A stretch of DNA of 21,803 bases from Collybiopsis luxurians FD-317 M1. Its lineage: Eukaryota > Basidiomycota > Agaricomycetes > Agaricales > Omphalotaceae. The DNA is taken from contig KN834857.1 of assembly GCA_000827265.1 (NCBI GenBank), forward strand, positions 100,659 through 122,461, read 5' to 3'. The notes beneath the pieces were generated by a model, which saw only the letters and a program-made list of their open reading frames with translations, was not told the origin of the DNA and searched no databases. A program made the translations under genes and the position numbers. Position 1 is the stretch's first letter; every line of letters begins with the position of its first letter. Shown here piece by piece: positions 8,305 to 18,081 of this stretch.

Positions 8305-10411
8305 TTAAATGACAGCTTCAACTCCCTGTCTTAACTCCCTTTCCTCCTCATCTCGCAGGGCTAGGCTTTCAAGTTCTTTGAGGAGCTCGAGAGGTAACTT
8401 TCATTTCCTCAGATGTGCTTTCTCCCACTTGCGAATCAAATCAATACTTCCTACCATACCTTTCCAGGGAATCCAGGATTCCTCATTGTACCCTTTCCAT
8501 TTGATTAAATACTGGATTCCTCAGTCCATTTCTCCTGTTGGATGACTATCTCTTATCAATTTGACCTCGTATTTCAGTTCCCCTTTGATGTAGATTGGTG
8601 GGGGAGGCAATACAACTTGCTGGAAAGGATCCAGGTGGTGGGGTTTTAGTCTATCGACATGGAATACATTGTGGATTTCTTGTAGGTCCCCTGGTAACTC
8701 AAGTTGATATGTGTGAGATCCTATTTTATTGAGTATTGTATAGGGTCCTGTCCACTTGTGATCCAATTTTTTGGTAGGCCTTCTTGGTCAGATGTTACCA
8801 ATATCCAGCCAGACTTGGTTGCCCTTTTTCCAATCAGAATTTCTGGCACAGTGGTGATTGAACTGATTCGCTGCTGCCTTGTTTGCTTTGTATATTTGTT
8901 GTTTTAGATATTTGTGTATTTCTTTTAACTCAGTAGCATACTGGTTTGCTTCCAAGTCATTCACCTTTGATAGGTTAATTGAAAGTTTCAAATGATATTC
9001 TTTATTCGCAAAGAAGGGTGTTAATCCTGTAGTTGAATGGGGAGTGTTGTTGTATACAAATTCTGTGATAGGTAATAAGGCATCCCAGTTGTCTTGGTCA
9101 TAAGATGTATAGATTCTTAGGTATCCTTTGAGGCTGTGATTAGTTCTCTCTGTCTGACCATCCATTTGAGGGTGATATGCTGTCGAGAGATGAGACTCGA
9201 TACCAAGTATCTTACACAATTCCTTCCAAAACTGGGAGATGAACAAGCTTCCCCAATCTGAGACAATATCCACTGGTAGCCCATGTTTCAAGAATACATT
9301 TTTGAGGAATAGTCTTGCAAAATCCTTTGCAGTGTCTGTTGTGTGACAGGGAATATAGATGGCTTGTTTTGTGAGCCAATCTGGATTGCATCAAATTGTT
9401 CCTTTCCTGCTTTCGGGAGTTGTACTATATGGTCCATCAAAATTGAGCTCCAGGGTCTTTGCCCAATGGGTAGAGGTTTCAGATTCCTATATCGGAGAGT
9501 TCTTCTAGCCTTGGATCTTATACAAGTATGGCAGCTTTGTATATAGTAATGTATGTCCTTGCTGCTTCCTTTCCAAAAGAATAACTGATTGAGTATCTTG
9601 ATTGCGATAGGCGGATAGTACATCTTGTCAAAGGTCTGTGTCATTAGGGACATATATACAACCTTGTCATTTAAGTAACCCATTTTTGAATACCACATTT
9701 TTAATCTTTCCTTCTCAAATCTGCTTTATTGTGTCTCACATGAACTCATCTTGTTCTGCCTTTCAAATCCATTCTAATAACAAATCCTCATTCAAAAGCA
9801 ATGCTGCATTGAGTCATTCAAGAGGAATCAATATTTGCTCTCTTCCTGCTCTAGCAGAGTCCCTATCAATTCCTTTCTTTGGGTATACATCTGCTTGTCT
9901 CATCAAAGCATCTGGTTTTGCTCCCAAAGTTCCTGGTCTATAGTTGATTCAGAAGTCAAATCTGGACAATGCCTCTGACCACCTTGCCTGTCTCAGTGAC
10001 AGCTGTTTGATAGTTGTAAACCACTGCAGGTTATTGTGATCAGAATAAACTTGGATTTGGAATCTTGAACTGTCACAATAGGCTCTCCAAACTTTAAAAC
10101 ATTCCACGATAGCCAGTAATTCCTTGTTGTAAATATTGTAATTTATGTATCATGGAGCAAGTATGAAAAGCAATTGGATGTATTTCTCCAGTTTTTGGAT
10201 CCAGCTGAGACAATATTCCTGCTATTGCCCAATCTGATGCATCACAATCCAGAATAATCAGAAGTTCTGGATCAAAATGTTGTAGCACTGGGGCATGTGT
10301 AAAGGCATTTTTTAATAAGTCGAAACACTTTTGACATGACTCATCCCAATGCCAAATAGCATCCTTTTGCAGTAATGGCAAAGCACAGAAGACAACAGAA
10401 ACAGAAGACAA
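8305..10411 (-). pseudogene. Ty3/gypsy pol 3' part: RNase H, integrase, chromodomain (left)
   Basis: Reading down from 10411: the RT/RNase H segment LLQKDAIWHWDESCQKCFDL, then CDASDWAIAGILSQLD (RNase H catalytic D context). Next is the connection LSRFDF-[TGA]-INYRPGTLGAKPDAL at about 9970-9920. The integrase HHCC zinc-finger end (HTC in YIQSCHTCIRSKA) lies near 9540. The integrase core has D in MDHIVQL, D in IVSDWGSLF and E in DGQTERTN with exactly 35 residues between the last two, so D,D-35-E is intact. A GPYTILNKIGSHTYQL linker, NVFHVDRLKPH, and a chromodomain (YLIKWKGYNEESWIPW, about 8500-8450) follow, then an acidic tail DEEERELRQ to TAA 8305-8307. Damage includes in-frame TGAs, frameshifts and a small deletion after FDAI near 9390. 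RT, protease and gag are missing upstream. Integrase with a chromodomain defines a chromovirus-type element. Confidence 0.9.
10376..10411. other. Head-to-head junction of two truncated retroelements
   Basis: Pol homology on the minus strand can be followed up to about 10411 and on the plus strand back to about 10376-10394, so the two elements abut or overlap within roughly 35 bp. Each lacks everything 5' of this point. No LTR, PBS or target duplication lies between them. Confidence 0.65.
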
Positions 10412-11876
10412 TTCTCAGTTCAAGCTTCAAGACCAGCTACTAAAACAAAAGGGCAGGATATATGTTCCAGACCATGGGATGCTATGGAGGGACATACTCA
10501 CTGCATACCATGATCATCCCCTGCGAGGACACCTGGGAGAGAAGAAAACTAGGAAAATTGTAAACCAAGTTTTCTTTAGGACAAATAGTTCAAGAGATAT
10601 TCATTTGTATGTGCAAAGCTGTCATCCCTGTATTCATGCAAAAGCTGGACAGAACAAACCATATGGCAACTTAAAACCCTTTCCAATTGACAAACAACCT
10701 TGGAGCTCGATCTCCATGGACCATATAGTGCAGCTTCTGAAAGCTGGAGAGGAAGAGTTTGATGCCATTTTGGTGGTGGTAGATTGTTTAATGAAACAAG
10801 CAATTTACATCCCTTGTCACACAATGGATGATGCCACCAAATTTGCAACCTTTTTTATACAACATGTATTCTCAAAACATGGCCTTCCAGTTGATATAGT
10901 TTCTGATTGTAGAAGTCTGTTCATATCTCAATTCTGGAAAGAACTCTGTAAAGCCCTAGGTATAGAAGTGAAATTATCCACAGCATACCACCCACAAACT
11001 GATGGACAGACAGAACATACCAACCAATCCCTTGAAAACTACCTACAAATTTACTGTTTGTATGATCAAGACAATTGGGATCTACTTCTTCTGTTAGCCA
11101 AATTTGTCTATAATAATACCCCTCATACAGCAACAGGAGTGACTCCATTCTTTGCAAATAAAGGATATCACCCACATTTAACAATCAACTGGTCAGACAC
11201 CAGGGAATCTGAGGCAAATAGCTTTGTTAAGGATTTGAGCAGCCTACAAGAGTATTTGAAGGAACAAATTCAAATTATGCAGGAGAATGTGGAGCATAAT
11301 TATAATCAAAAAAGGAAAGTACCACCAGATTGGGAGAAAGGGCAACAGGTGTGGCTTAATATGGAGAATGTACAAACAAGGAGGCCCATGAAAAAGCTGG
11401 ATCACAAATGGACTGGTCCTTATACCATTCTGGAGTGAGTTGGAACACACACCTACTGTCTAGACCTTCTGGGGGAGTTACAGAAGATCCACAACATATT
11501 CCATGTTGATTGACTACAATCACACTACCCCAATCCATACCAACAGATTCTATCACCTCCTCCACCCATCCAAATTTGAGGAGAACTGGAACATGAGATT
11601 GAGAAAATACTAGACAGCAGACCTATTGGAGGACAAAACACAGAAATTAAATACCTAATAAAATGGAAAGGATACAGTGAGAATTATAACTTGTGGATAA
11701 ATTGGGAAAGCATGGTGGGAAGTGTAGAACTGATCAAGGAGTGGCATGTGGGACATAACCGCAAGCACAAACTCCTTCTGGAACACATTGCACAACTTGA
11801 ATGAATGGCCCAACAAGATGAGGAAGAGGAAGAGTTTTGCATGAAATGGAACAATGCAATTGAAACAGGAACTTGA
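10394..11876 (+). pseudogene. Ty3/gypsy pol 3' part: integrase and chromodomain (right)
   Basis: The frame is open from about 10394 to a TGA at 11436. It shows the zinc-finger region HDHPLRGHLGEKKT...SCHPC, then the integrase core with D in SISMDHIVQL, D in DIVSDCRSLF and E in TDGQTEHTN, 35 residues between the last two. After the first TGA the same frame continues as VGTHTYCLDLLG, NIFHVD-[TGA]-LQSH, SPPPPIQI-[TGA]-GELEHEIE, the chromodomain YLIKWKGYSENYNLWINWE (about 11655-11715), and an acidic tail QQDEEEEEF to TGA 11874-11876. That tail matches the left copy's DEEERE tail. All four internal stops are TGA, and HVDRL and ILER-type Arg positions are expected there, so CGA-to-TGA decay explains them. 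RNase H and everything upstream are lost at the junction. About 500 residues can be read. Confidence 0.92.
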
Positions 11877-11880
11877 GTTT

Positions 11881-11895
11881 AAGAAGGGAGGTAAA
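11881..11895 (+). other. PPT-like tract directly after right pol (PPT1)
   Basis: AAGAAGGGAGGTAAA begins 5 bp after the pol stop. It is purine-rich with the GGTAA ending seen in the other PPTs, but no LTR start follows. It corresponds to the tract at 8251-8270 in the left copy. Confidence 0.45.
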
Positions 11896-11905
11896 GTAAC
11901 CTTTC

Positions 11906-11989
11906 CACTCTTGTTCCTCTTTCAACCTCTCATTCCTCTTTCAACTTTTTTTTATTAATTATCCTTCTCACTCTTGTTCCTCTTTCAAC
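11906..11989. repeat. Pyrimidine-rich direct repeats between pol and the antisense gene
   Basis: The 21-bp word CACTCTTGTTCCTCTTTCAAC occurs at 11906-11926 and again, identical, at 11969-11989, 63 bp apart. A partial copy (ATTCCTCTTTCAACTTTT) lies between them. The tract lies in the tail-to-tail gap between pol and the antisense gene and may act in 3' end formation of the pol transcript, which is inference. Confidence 0.7.
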
Positions 11990-12114
11990 TTTTCAACACT
12001 TAACTTCTAACTTGCTCCTTTTCTATTACATTTTGTATTATTCAAGTGATACTTACAGTCTTTAAAGGAAAACTTAAGTTGAAAACAAAAAAGTGGATGT
12101 CATCAGGAGAAGGA

Positions 12115-12180
12115 GAATAGGAGGGAGAAGAGGGAGTCATAGTGCCGTCAAGGATAGAATGGTAGGAATAGGAGGGAGAA
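12115..12180 (+). repeat. Purine-rich direct repeats
   Basis: GAATAGGAGGGAGAA occurs at 12115-12129 and 12166-12180, 51 bp apart, in a purine-rich stretch just 3' of the antisense gene's stop. Additional PPT-like priming or antisense 3' UTR function are both possible; neither is shown. Confidence 0.5.
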
Positions 12181-12238
12181 ACTTAATGCAGGATGAGGAG
12201 AGAGGAAATTCATAGAGGACAAGCCACAACTACCTGGT

Positions 12239-15098
12239 CTAGCTCATTATCCATGTTAAATCATCTCCTCCCTCCTCATCCCCACCATCTGCCCTGCATT
12301 GCTTAGCACTGTGGTTGTCACCCACATTCTCACCAACACCCTCAGTGTCTGACAAACCAATAGGACCATAACCAGGAGGGTTATCAACTCCATCTCACTC
12401 AGTCTCACCATCTTGAATATCCATGTTGTGGTGTTCCCTGTCATCAGCATACTCATACCAATCCTCCTCTTCCATGGCCTGCTCTGCACTGCTAAGATAC
12501 TGAGGGCCTTGTACTGCTTCCATTTGAACCCCTCATTCTCCTGTTTCTGGAACAAAGAAGGGATCATCAAGAAAGGGGAAGGCTGTAACAGAAGGGTTGT
12601 AACAATGGAAGGAGTCCTGAAGGGTATGGACAGAGCCATGGACATGGAGAATGAAGGATTCCATACCAGCAATGGAAGTGACAGGCATAGTGGGAGGATA
12701 GGGCAATTTGCAATTGTCATGACAATTGGTTTCAATGGCTGAATGATACAGAGTCATTTGAAGGGATGAGGGGGTAGGAAGGGAAGAAAGAGGGGGCAAA
12801 GGAACACTCTCAGATAGATATGGAAGAGGCAAGCATTGCTGAGTCTGATAATGAAGGAGGATAGGAAGGGCTAGATCTTGATGGGCACAATTTGAATGTT
12901 GGATCTGCAAAGCAACATACAAAGATTGGAGATATAAGGAAGAAGTCCAGTGAACCAGATCATTGAAAAGTTGCTGGAGATGTTCAAGATGGCCTATCAT
13001 GTAAGGACCCAAGTCAAGGTGCAATAAGTTGGTCAGCACACTGCAAATGTGGTGCAATCCTCCTCTGAATTGGGAATGGAAGAGTTGAAGGAAAGTCAAA
13101 ATGTCTAGATGACAGAGATCTTGGGTCCAATCTGATAATACCAAAAGGGAATGCAGTAGTTGACAATATTCACAATCTCATGTAGACAACACCTCATGCA
13201 AATGACTTTCTGTAGATGAATGAGCAACCTGGGAACAAAGTAGGGTGCCATTCTCTTCTAGAAAATGCACTTGAGACTGTAATTCCATCTTCTCCATCTG
13301 AACCTTCAGGTGATCATGATGGAGAATGGACAAAGCCTCCCCATGCATTCCCACTGTCTCTTCCTGTTCCTTCAACGCTTCTCCAACTGCCTCTTATCCC
13401 CTTCCAAATGGGAACTAATCCCCTCCAACTGAGCAATACAGTCTGATAGTCATCCATAGTGGGAAAGGGAATCCTGGAAGGGAATTAGAAAGGTCAAAAA
13501 CAAGAAAAAAAGACTTACTGTAGAACCAAACTGACATTCGAAGTCAGTAACTCATTGATGAAGACCCTTTGTAGCCTCAACTTCCTTTTGCAGAGGCTCA
13601 AGCTCACTGAGGTCCTTCTGCTGCGACTCCAGAATCAAGTATTGAGCTGATGAAAGCTTAGTTGTATCATTGAAACACTGGTTAATGCAACCCAGCTCTG
13701 CCTTTGAGTCCATCACTTTCTGTCACAAAGTCTCCATCTCAGCATGTTGCTTCACAATGTTACTAATACTGCCCTGACCCTGGACAAACTTTTGGTTTCA
13801 ATCAACCCAGTCATTCATGAGTTTCCCATACCCTTGACACCAAGTATCCAAAGATGTTGAGTCAGATGGGACAGGTGTAAGATAGTCAGAAAGAGGAACA
13901 GTCACCTGTCCTGGTGGGAATACAGGAAGGGGAGATTGAGGGGAAGGGGGATGAATCTGAGTGGACATAGATGCAATAGGCTGGTTGGGAACCTAGGGAA
14001 AATAAGAGTTAGAACACTGACTTTTATAGTAAAATAAAACCCAAAGAAACTCACCAGAGCTGTCAGTTTTGCTGGGACCACTACTGGAGCAGGGAGAGAA
14101 GGAACAGTTTGGTTTGAGGAAGGCAGTTTGGCTTACATGCTACCTGGCTTCTGTGGCATTGACCAAATTCCATGAGGAGGAACTATCTTGATAACAGGAG
14201 GAACCACAGATGGACTGGAAGAAGCACAGTTGACAGCCGGGGAAGGTGGTGGAGGGTTCAGAATCACAACTTGAGTGACAGATCAAGATGGCTTAGCAAT
14301 GGGGGTAGAAGGATGAAGGGAAGGTTGTGAGTGTGAAGGAATAGGTACATGTGACAGTCCAGCTACAGAACTCCCAGTGACATTAGAGAAACTTGACAAA
14401 CTGGACAAAATCAAAAGATAGGAGTCCAGAATGCAATTTGATGCAAGGGAGGAGCAACCTAAGTGACTGGAGAACTGGGATATGATGTCACAGAGGATGG
14501 AAGGAGGAAGCTGAGCACATCAATGAGCTTGACTGAACTGAATAATGTCTGAGATATCACACTTCCTCTTTGCCAAAGCATGCCTGAGACAATCCTCACA
14601 CTGAACTTCATGAGCAGGAACCCTACACCTAATACCCACCTTGTCACACCAAGAACACATCGCAATCTGCTTCCAGATGATATTGTTCCATTCATCATCC
14701 ACTCCACTCTTGACAGCACCCCAGGGTTGTTTAGAGGTATTGAGGCAATTGCAAATGATGGAGCAAATGCCTAAAGGAATGTCTTTGACATTGGATGGTA
14801 TAGGTGCAGACTTGGAAATAGAAGAGTAGGTGAGCACCCATTCAGCTTCCATTGTGATCTCATGATCTGGATGCGAATCTTTGTGTGGAGCATGGGTTTG
14901 AGTGCATTTAGATGAGGGAGGGGGATGGGAAGAGGAGCGTGCCACACATTTCTCAGATTTTATCTTCAAAGGAGAACTGTCTATATCCAGGGACAAACTG
15001 GAAGATGCATCTTCATTCAGAGGGTCTTTGTTGGAAGTGGGTGGATAAGTGTGTAGGGGGGCTCCAGCTGCCTGCATGTGTTGTCTCTTCAAGGGCAT
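12239..15098 (-). pseudogene. Antisense gene A (right): Zn2Cys6-like cluster, Pro/Ser-rich linker, coiled coil, acidic tail
   Basis: The gene is on the minus strand, opposite to the right pol. Exon 1 is 15098-14055 (1044 bp), intron 14054-13993 (62 bp, GTGAGT donor), exon 2 13992-13519 (474 bp), intron 13518-13474 (45 bp, GTAAGT donor). Exon 3 runs from 13473 to TAG 12241-12239, with a frameshift near 13377. The start MPLKRQHMQAAGAP is followed by a Ser/Pro-rich region. DDEWNNI then leads into six cysteines at 14657-14559 spaced C-x2-C-x6-C-x8-C-x2-C-x9-C. A long Pro/Ser-rich linker follows. Heptad-like stretches come next (SQQKDLSELEPLQKEVEATK; QLEGISSHLEGDKRQLEK; HLKVQMEKMELQSQVHFLEE), then a Leu/His-rich helical region (HLEHLQQLFNDLVHW) and an acidic tail (AMEEEDWYEYADD, GGDEEGGDD). 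Internal stops include TGA at 14520, 13176, 12533 and several others, and one TAA. Intact length would be near 880 residues. The DEW-x-N-I lead and cysteine spacing match the left gene A. The function is unknown. Confidence 0.75.
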
Positions 15099-15174
15099 GG
15101 TGGTAAGAGAAAGGGAAGAAAGAATAGCCAGGGATAAGTCAACAAGCCAAATAAGGTTTGAGGGTCCATATAAA
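15099..15174 (-). promoter_or_regulatory. Promoter of the right antisense gene A
   Basis: TTTATATGG at 15174-15166 (minus strand) is a TATA-like box 68 bp before the ATG. It is followed by a pyrimidine-rich leader (TATTCTTTCTTCCCTTTCTC, about 15125-15107) and ACCACC directly before the ATG. The arrangement matches the left gene A promoter. Confidence 0.55.
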
Positions 15175-15270
15175 CCTCAATTCTGTAATGTAAATGGAGC
15201 CACGGTGATACTGATCAGATCAATCTAAAATCTAAAAAGTCTGGACACCTTCTTGAGGGCTTGAAGGAGT

Positions 15271-15283
15271 AGAAGGGGGGTAC
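15271..15283 (+). other. Polypurine tract (PPT2) of the right element
   Basis: AGAAGGGGGGTAC ends directly at the LTR start TGTTATGCCC. Upstream TTGAGGGCTTGAAGGAG matches the sequence before the left LTR on its own strand. Confidence 0.8.
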
Positions 15284-15996
15284 TGTTATGCCCTATCCTA
15301 CACATTTTATTGCTCCTAAGGACCCTGAATACCCACCAAGACATTGCTTCCTACATACATCCAAAGAAGCTATACACATTTGATCAGTATTACCTTCCAG
15401 TGCTCCAGGAACAACTGAACCAACATCCCTCCCATGACCCATGTTAATTCACCTCTTTTCATGTCATGAGGACCATGGATCTCACATCAGCCTCAACAGG
15501 GATCATGCCTTTTGGTCACTTTCATGGGAATATACTAGTACTATAGAAGGCACATAAACACTATATATGGTTTCTTATGCTGTTATTACCTGAACCACTA
15601 TCTCATTTGCTCACTTTTCTCATTTTCCAATATCAGGTTTTGTATATTTCTTCTTCTGAATAACCAGTACAAACACTTTGTAATGAATATACTGATTTTA
15701 TGCACTAATGAAATCCCGCAATGTACTTTTGAGTACATTGCTCTTCCTGAAGACCCTCAATGCCATCTACACAATGCCATCTCAGGTTCATATTACACAT
15801 ACTTGGGTTCTATCTACCCATGTATTGCTCTGTGTGTGTCCCATCTTGACTGTGGACTCTGTTCAACAGGGCATTGTAGTCTCCTCTGCCAGACCCCAAG
15901 GAGCTCAACTCATAGTAATCCCCTCTGTTGTACAGTTATCTATTCCTCTATACACTCAAAATACATCTTATCCTATTATTTGGCTCAGGTCTAACA
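15284..15996 (+). repeat. 3' LTR of the right Ty3/gypsy element (713 bp)
   Basis: It starts TGTTATGCCCTATCCTACAC and ends GGTCTAACA, with TG...CA termini and the TGTTA/TAACA inverted ends found in the left LTR. It contains TATA-like words (CATAAA 15553, TATATAT 15562-15568) and the 19-bp block at 15577-15595 shared with the left LTR. Otherwise the LTRs have diverged. Short open frames inside it are not genes. Confidence 0.75.
15577..15595 (+). promoter_or_regulatory. 19-bp block identical in both LTRs (right copy)
   Basis: ATGCTGTTATTACCTGAAC is identical to minus-strand 4942-4924. It lies just downstream of TATA-like sequence in this LTR as in the other. Confidence 0.65.
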
Positions 15997-17850
15997 GCAA
16001 GGATCAGAAAGGAAAGATATGGTCCAAGGTAGATTGGGAGGAATATGGACCACACAAAAGGACTTGGCAACCACAATCTAATATCACTAATGCAAAGACA
16101 TCAGTAATAAGTGTGATCTGAGCTAGTAATGAACTTGCAAAGAATCCACTTTTAACCCAATCAGATTAGACTGAGAGGTATAGTATGCAAGTAAGGAGGT
16201 TTTCAAAGGTTCCCTTGTGTATAATCAAATAGTGGAACACAGTTGAAGAGAAAGAAAAGGGTTATGTAGACTGCATTGGCCAACATCACCAAACACAATG
16301 AATACAGAAGGAATGGAAGTGGGGGTGTAAAGGTCAATGAGTTCAACTACCAGTCTTACTCATTTGGTGTCATCAAATCAACAGAACACCACAAGCTTAG
16401 CCAGCTATACCAGAGTTCACTTGTCTTCAAGCTTATTAGGCATGTTCCTAAGGTCACTCAGAATAAGGAAGCTTATATGGTGCAATCCCAGGCCACAGGT
16501 CACTTTGGTCCTTTCATTGAACAAGAACCACCAACAATGCTTATACGGTGCAATCTGCAGGTCACCTTGCAGGCTTTTACACACTCTAATTTGTTTCAAG
16601 TGGGCTTAATGTATTCAGACTGTCTTTGTGAAAGCTTAAACAAGTCACTGACTGTTCAACCTATGCCTTCATAGACTAGAGCCTGGGTGGTATATGCTGG
16701 GGACGTGAGGTCCATATGAGGTTCACCCTATATCCAGTCCCTCTCCTCAAGATATGTCAATGACTTTGCAGTCTAGTTTCCAGGAGTTTCAAGCAGAATT
16801 TCCTATTTAACTGAGTCCAGTGGTCAATGAGAGTGATTATAGCTATTAATGGCTAAGACACTTTAACCCCATTGATAATCTTGCCACTCTAGCAAATTGA
16901 GATAAGCTTGTATCCAAAACTGAGATTCATGCTATCTAGTATTATACTGTACAATATCCTAGTTTTCCTAAATAGCATACATCCCAAAGTATTTCTATTT
17001 CTACGGATTTGTTTGAATAAATCTCATAGGACCTTCTTTTGGTTTCGGTGAGTTACCATTTCCAGTTTGCCAAAGTATCATTAAGCCAGAGGCTAAAGGT
17101 TCATTCTGCTTCTGCCTGTTCTGCAGTCCTCTGGCCTATCAGGCTTCCACAATTTCTCATTGACTTGAGTCATGTCCAATTTTTATCAGGAGCCCAGTGA
17201 GCCAAGAATTATCTCTAATCCTTCAGCCAATAACAATATTTGTTTTCTGGCTGGTAGATCTCTTTACACCTGTACCATGCTTCAACAACTATTATTAGTA
17301 TTGCCAAGACAGTCCAGACTTTCAGTTGTTGAGTTTTGCCTCAATGATATCACCTGTGTGTTGTGTCATGAAACAAAGTCAGTGAAGCCACCTATGACTT
17401 CCACATGATTGTTCATCCTTATCCTATCAATGCTGTGGAAGCAGACTGAGTTGATGAGGCCTTGTCAATCAAGACTTCATTGAACACATTCCCTTCATTG
17501 ACATACTCTGTTACTCAGTCATCATAATGTAGCATGAGCTTTTTGTTTACCCCTTATGAATAGAAGTCCTTCAATGACCTAGTCCATATTATGTTCATGA
17601 GATTTTTTATAAGCTTCATTGACTGTGATCCATCAGTCACTGACACTTCCTCATAAGCCACTCAGGACTTATGGTATAGGTGCATCACAAGGTACCTTAA
17701 ACATGTACTGTCATTCAGTGACCTGTATTGGTACAATAGGTCTCTCCAGATTTGACTGACAGCTTCAGGCTCACTACAGTCCTCAATATGCCACATAATT
17801 GAACATATGAAACACAGGATCAAGTGTTTTGTTTAGATTTGAACTGTAGC
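15997..17850. other. Decayed CpG-poor sequence, no recognisable gene
   Basis: The longest open frame is 132 codons on the plus strand (16276-16674) and matches nothing I know. Words such as CATTGAC, CAGTGAC and TCACTGAC recur between 17440 and 17720. The region probably includes eroded internal sequence of the third LTR element, whose 3' end follows. The frame ending at 18081 can be followed upstream past a TGA at 17851 to about 17815. Confidence 0.4.
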
Positions 17851-17853
17851 TGA

Positions 17854-18081
17854 AAAATCAGCTTATCAGCGGTACAGGATTTCCATAATAAATTTCTGAC
17901 AAAACCTCAACCCACTCAACAACAACAGGTTAAAATGGAAATTCCAATATCTAAATTCCCAAAAGAACTTTTCTGTCCTTTACCAGAATCATTAACCAAA
18001 TCAGTACTGACTTCAATACTGACAGAAAATATGGTCATTAGGTTTGTACAAAATGGAGTTTGTGTCTTAGAAAGGGGGTAA
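17854..18081 (+). pseudogene. 3' end of the internal open frame of a third LTR element
   Basis: 76 codons are open to a TAA at 18079-18081, which lies within the polypurine tract AGAAAGGGGGTAA and directly abuts the LTR start TGTTAC. The C-terminus reads MVIRFVQNGVCVLERG, preceded by a Gln-rich PTQQQQVKMEIPISKFPKEL stretch. A TGA at 17851 sits in the same frame. I do not recognise the protein family, so whether this is a copia, gypsy or non-autonomous element is open. Confidence 0.45.

Larger units (their letters stand above)
4482..10411 (-). mobile_element. 5'-truncated Ty3/gypsy chromodomain retrotransposon with antisense genes (left copy)
   Basis: The element reads right to left. It begins truncated in the RT/RNase H region at about 10411 and runs through RNase H, integrase and chromodomain to the pol stop at 8305. 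It then has a G-rich PPT-like tract, two genes on the opposite strand (7623-8268 and 5350-7277), a second PPT at 5154-5173, and the 3' LTR at 4482-5153. The 5' LTR, primer binding site, gag, protease and most of RT are absent. About 3.1 kb of antisense-coding sequence between pol and the 3' LTR is unusual for Ty3/gypsy. The same order is seen in the second copy at 10394-15996. Confidence 0.8.
10394..15996 (+). mobile_element. 5'-truncated Ty3/gypsy chromodomain retrotransposon with antisense gene (right copy)
   Basis: Order on the plus strand: truncated pol from the RNase H/integrase linker (10394-11876), PPT-like tract (11881-11895), repeat-rich gap, a minus-strand spliced gene (15098 down to 12239), PPT (15271-15283) and 3' LTR (15284-15996). 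This mirrors the left copy feature for feature. Integrase cores of the two copies agree at about 79 of 104 aligned positions by hand count, with lower similarity in the linker, so they are related but distinct families or very old copies. Confidence 0.8.

Noticed and set aside
9638..9943. Plus-strand 101-codon frame
   Set aside because: It is antisense to the RNase H-integrase linker of the left pol, which is clearly recognisable on the minus strand.
15683..16121. Two overlapping plus-strand open frames of 103 and 137 codons
   Set aside because: They lie mostly inside the right LTR (15284-15996) and have no recognisable protein features; the LTR structure explains the sequence.
17172..17408. 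Plus-strand 78-codon frame
   Set aside because: No motif or codon pattern supports it, and it lies in strongly decayed sequence with stops all around.
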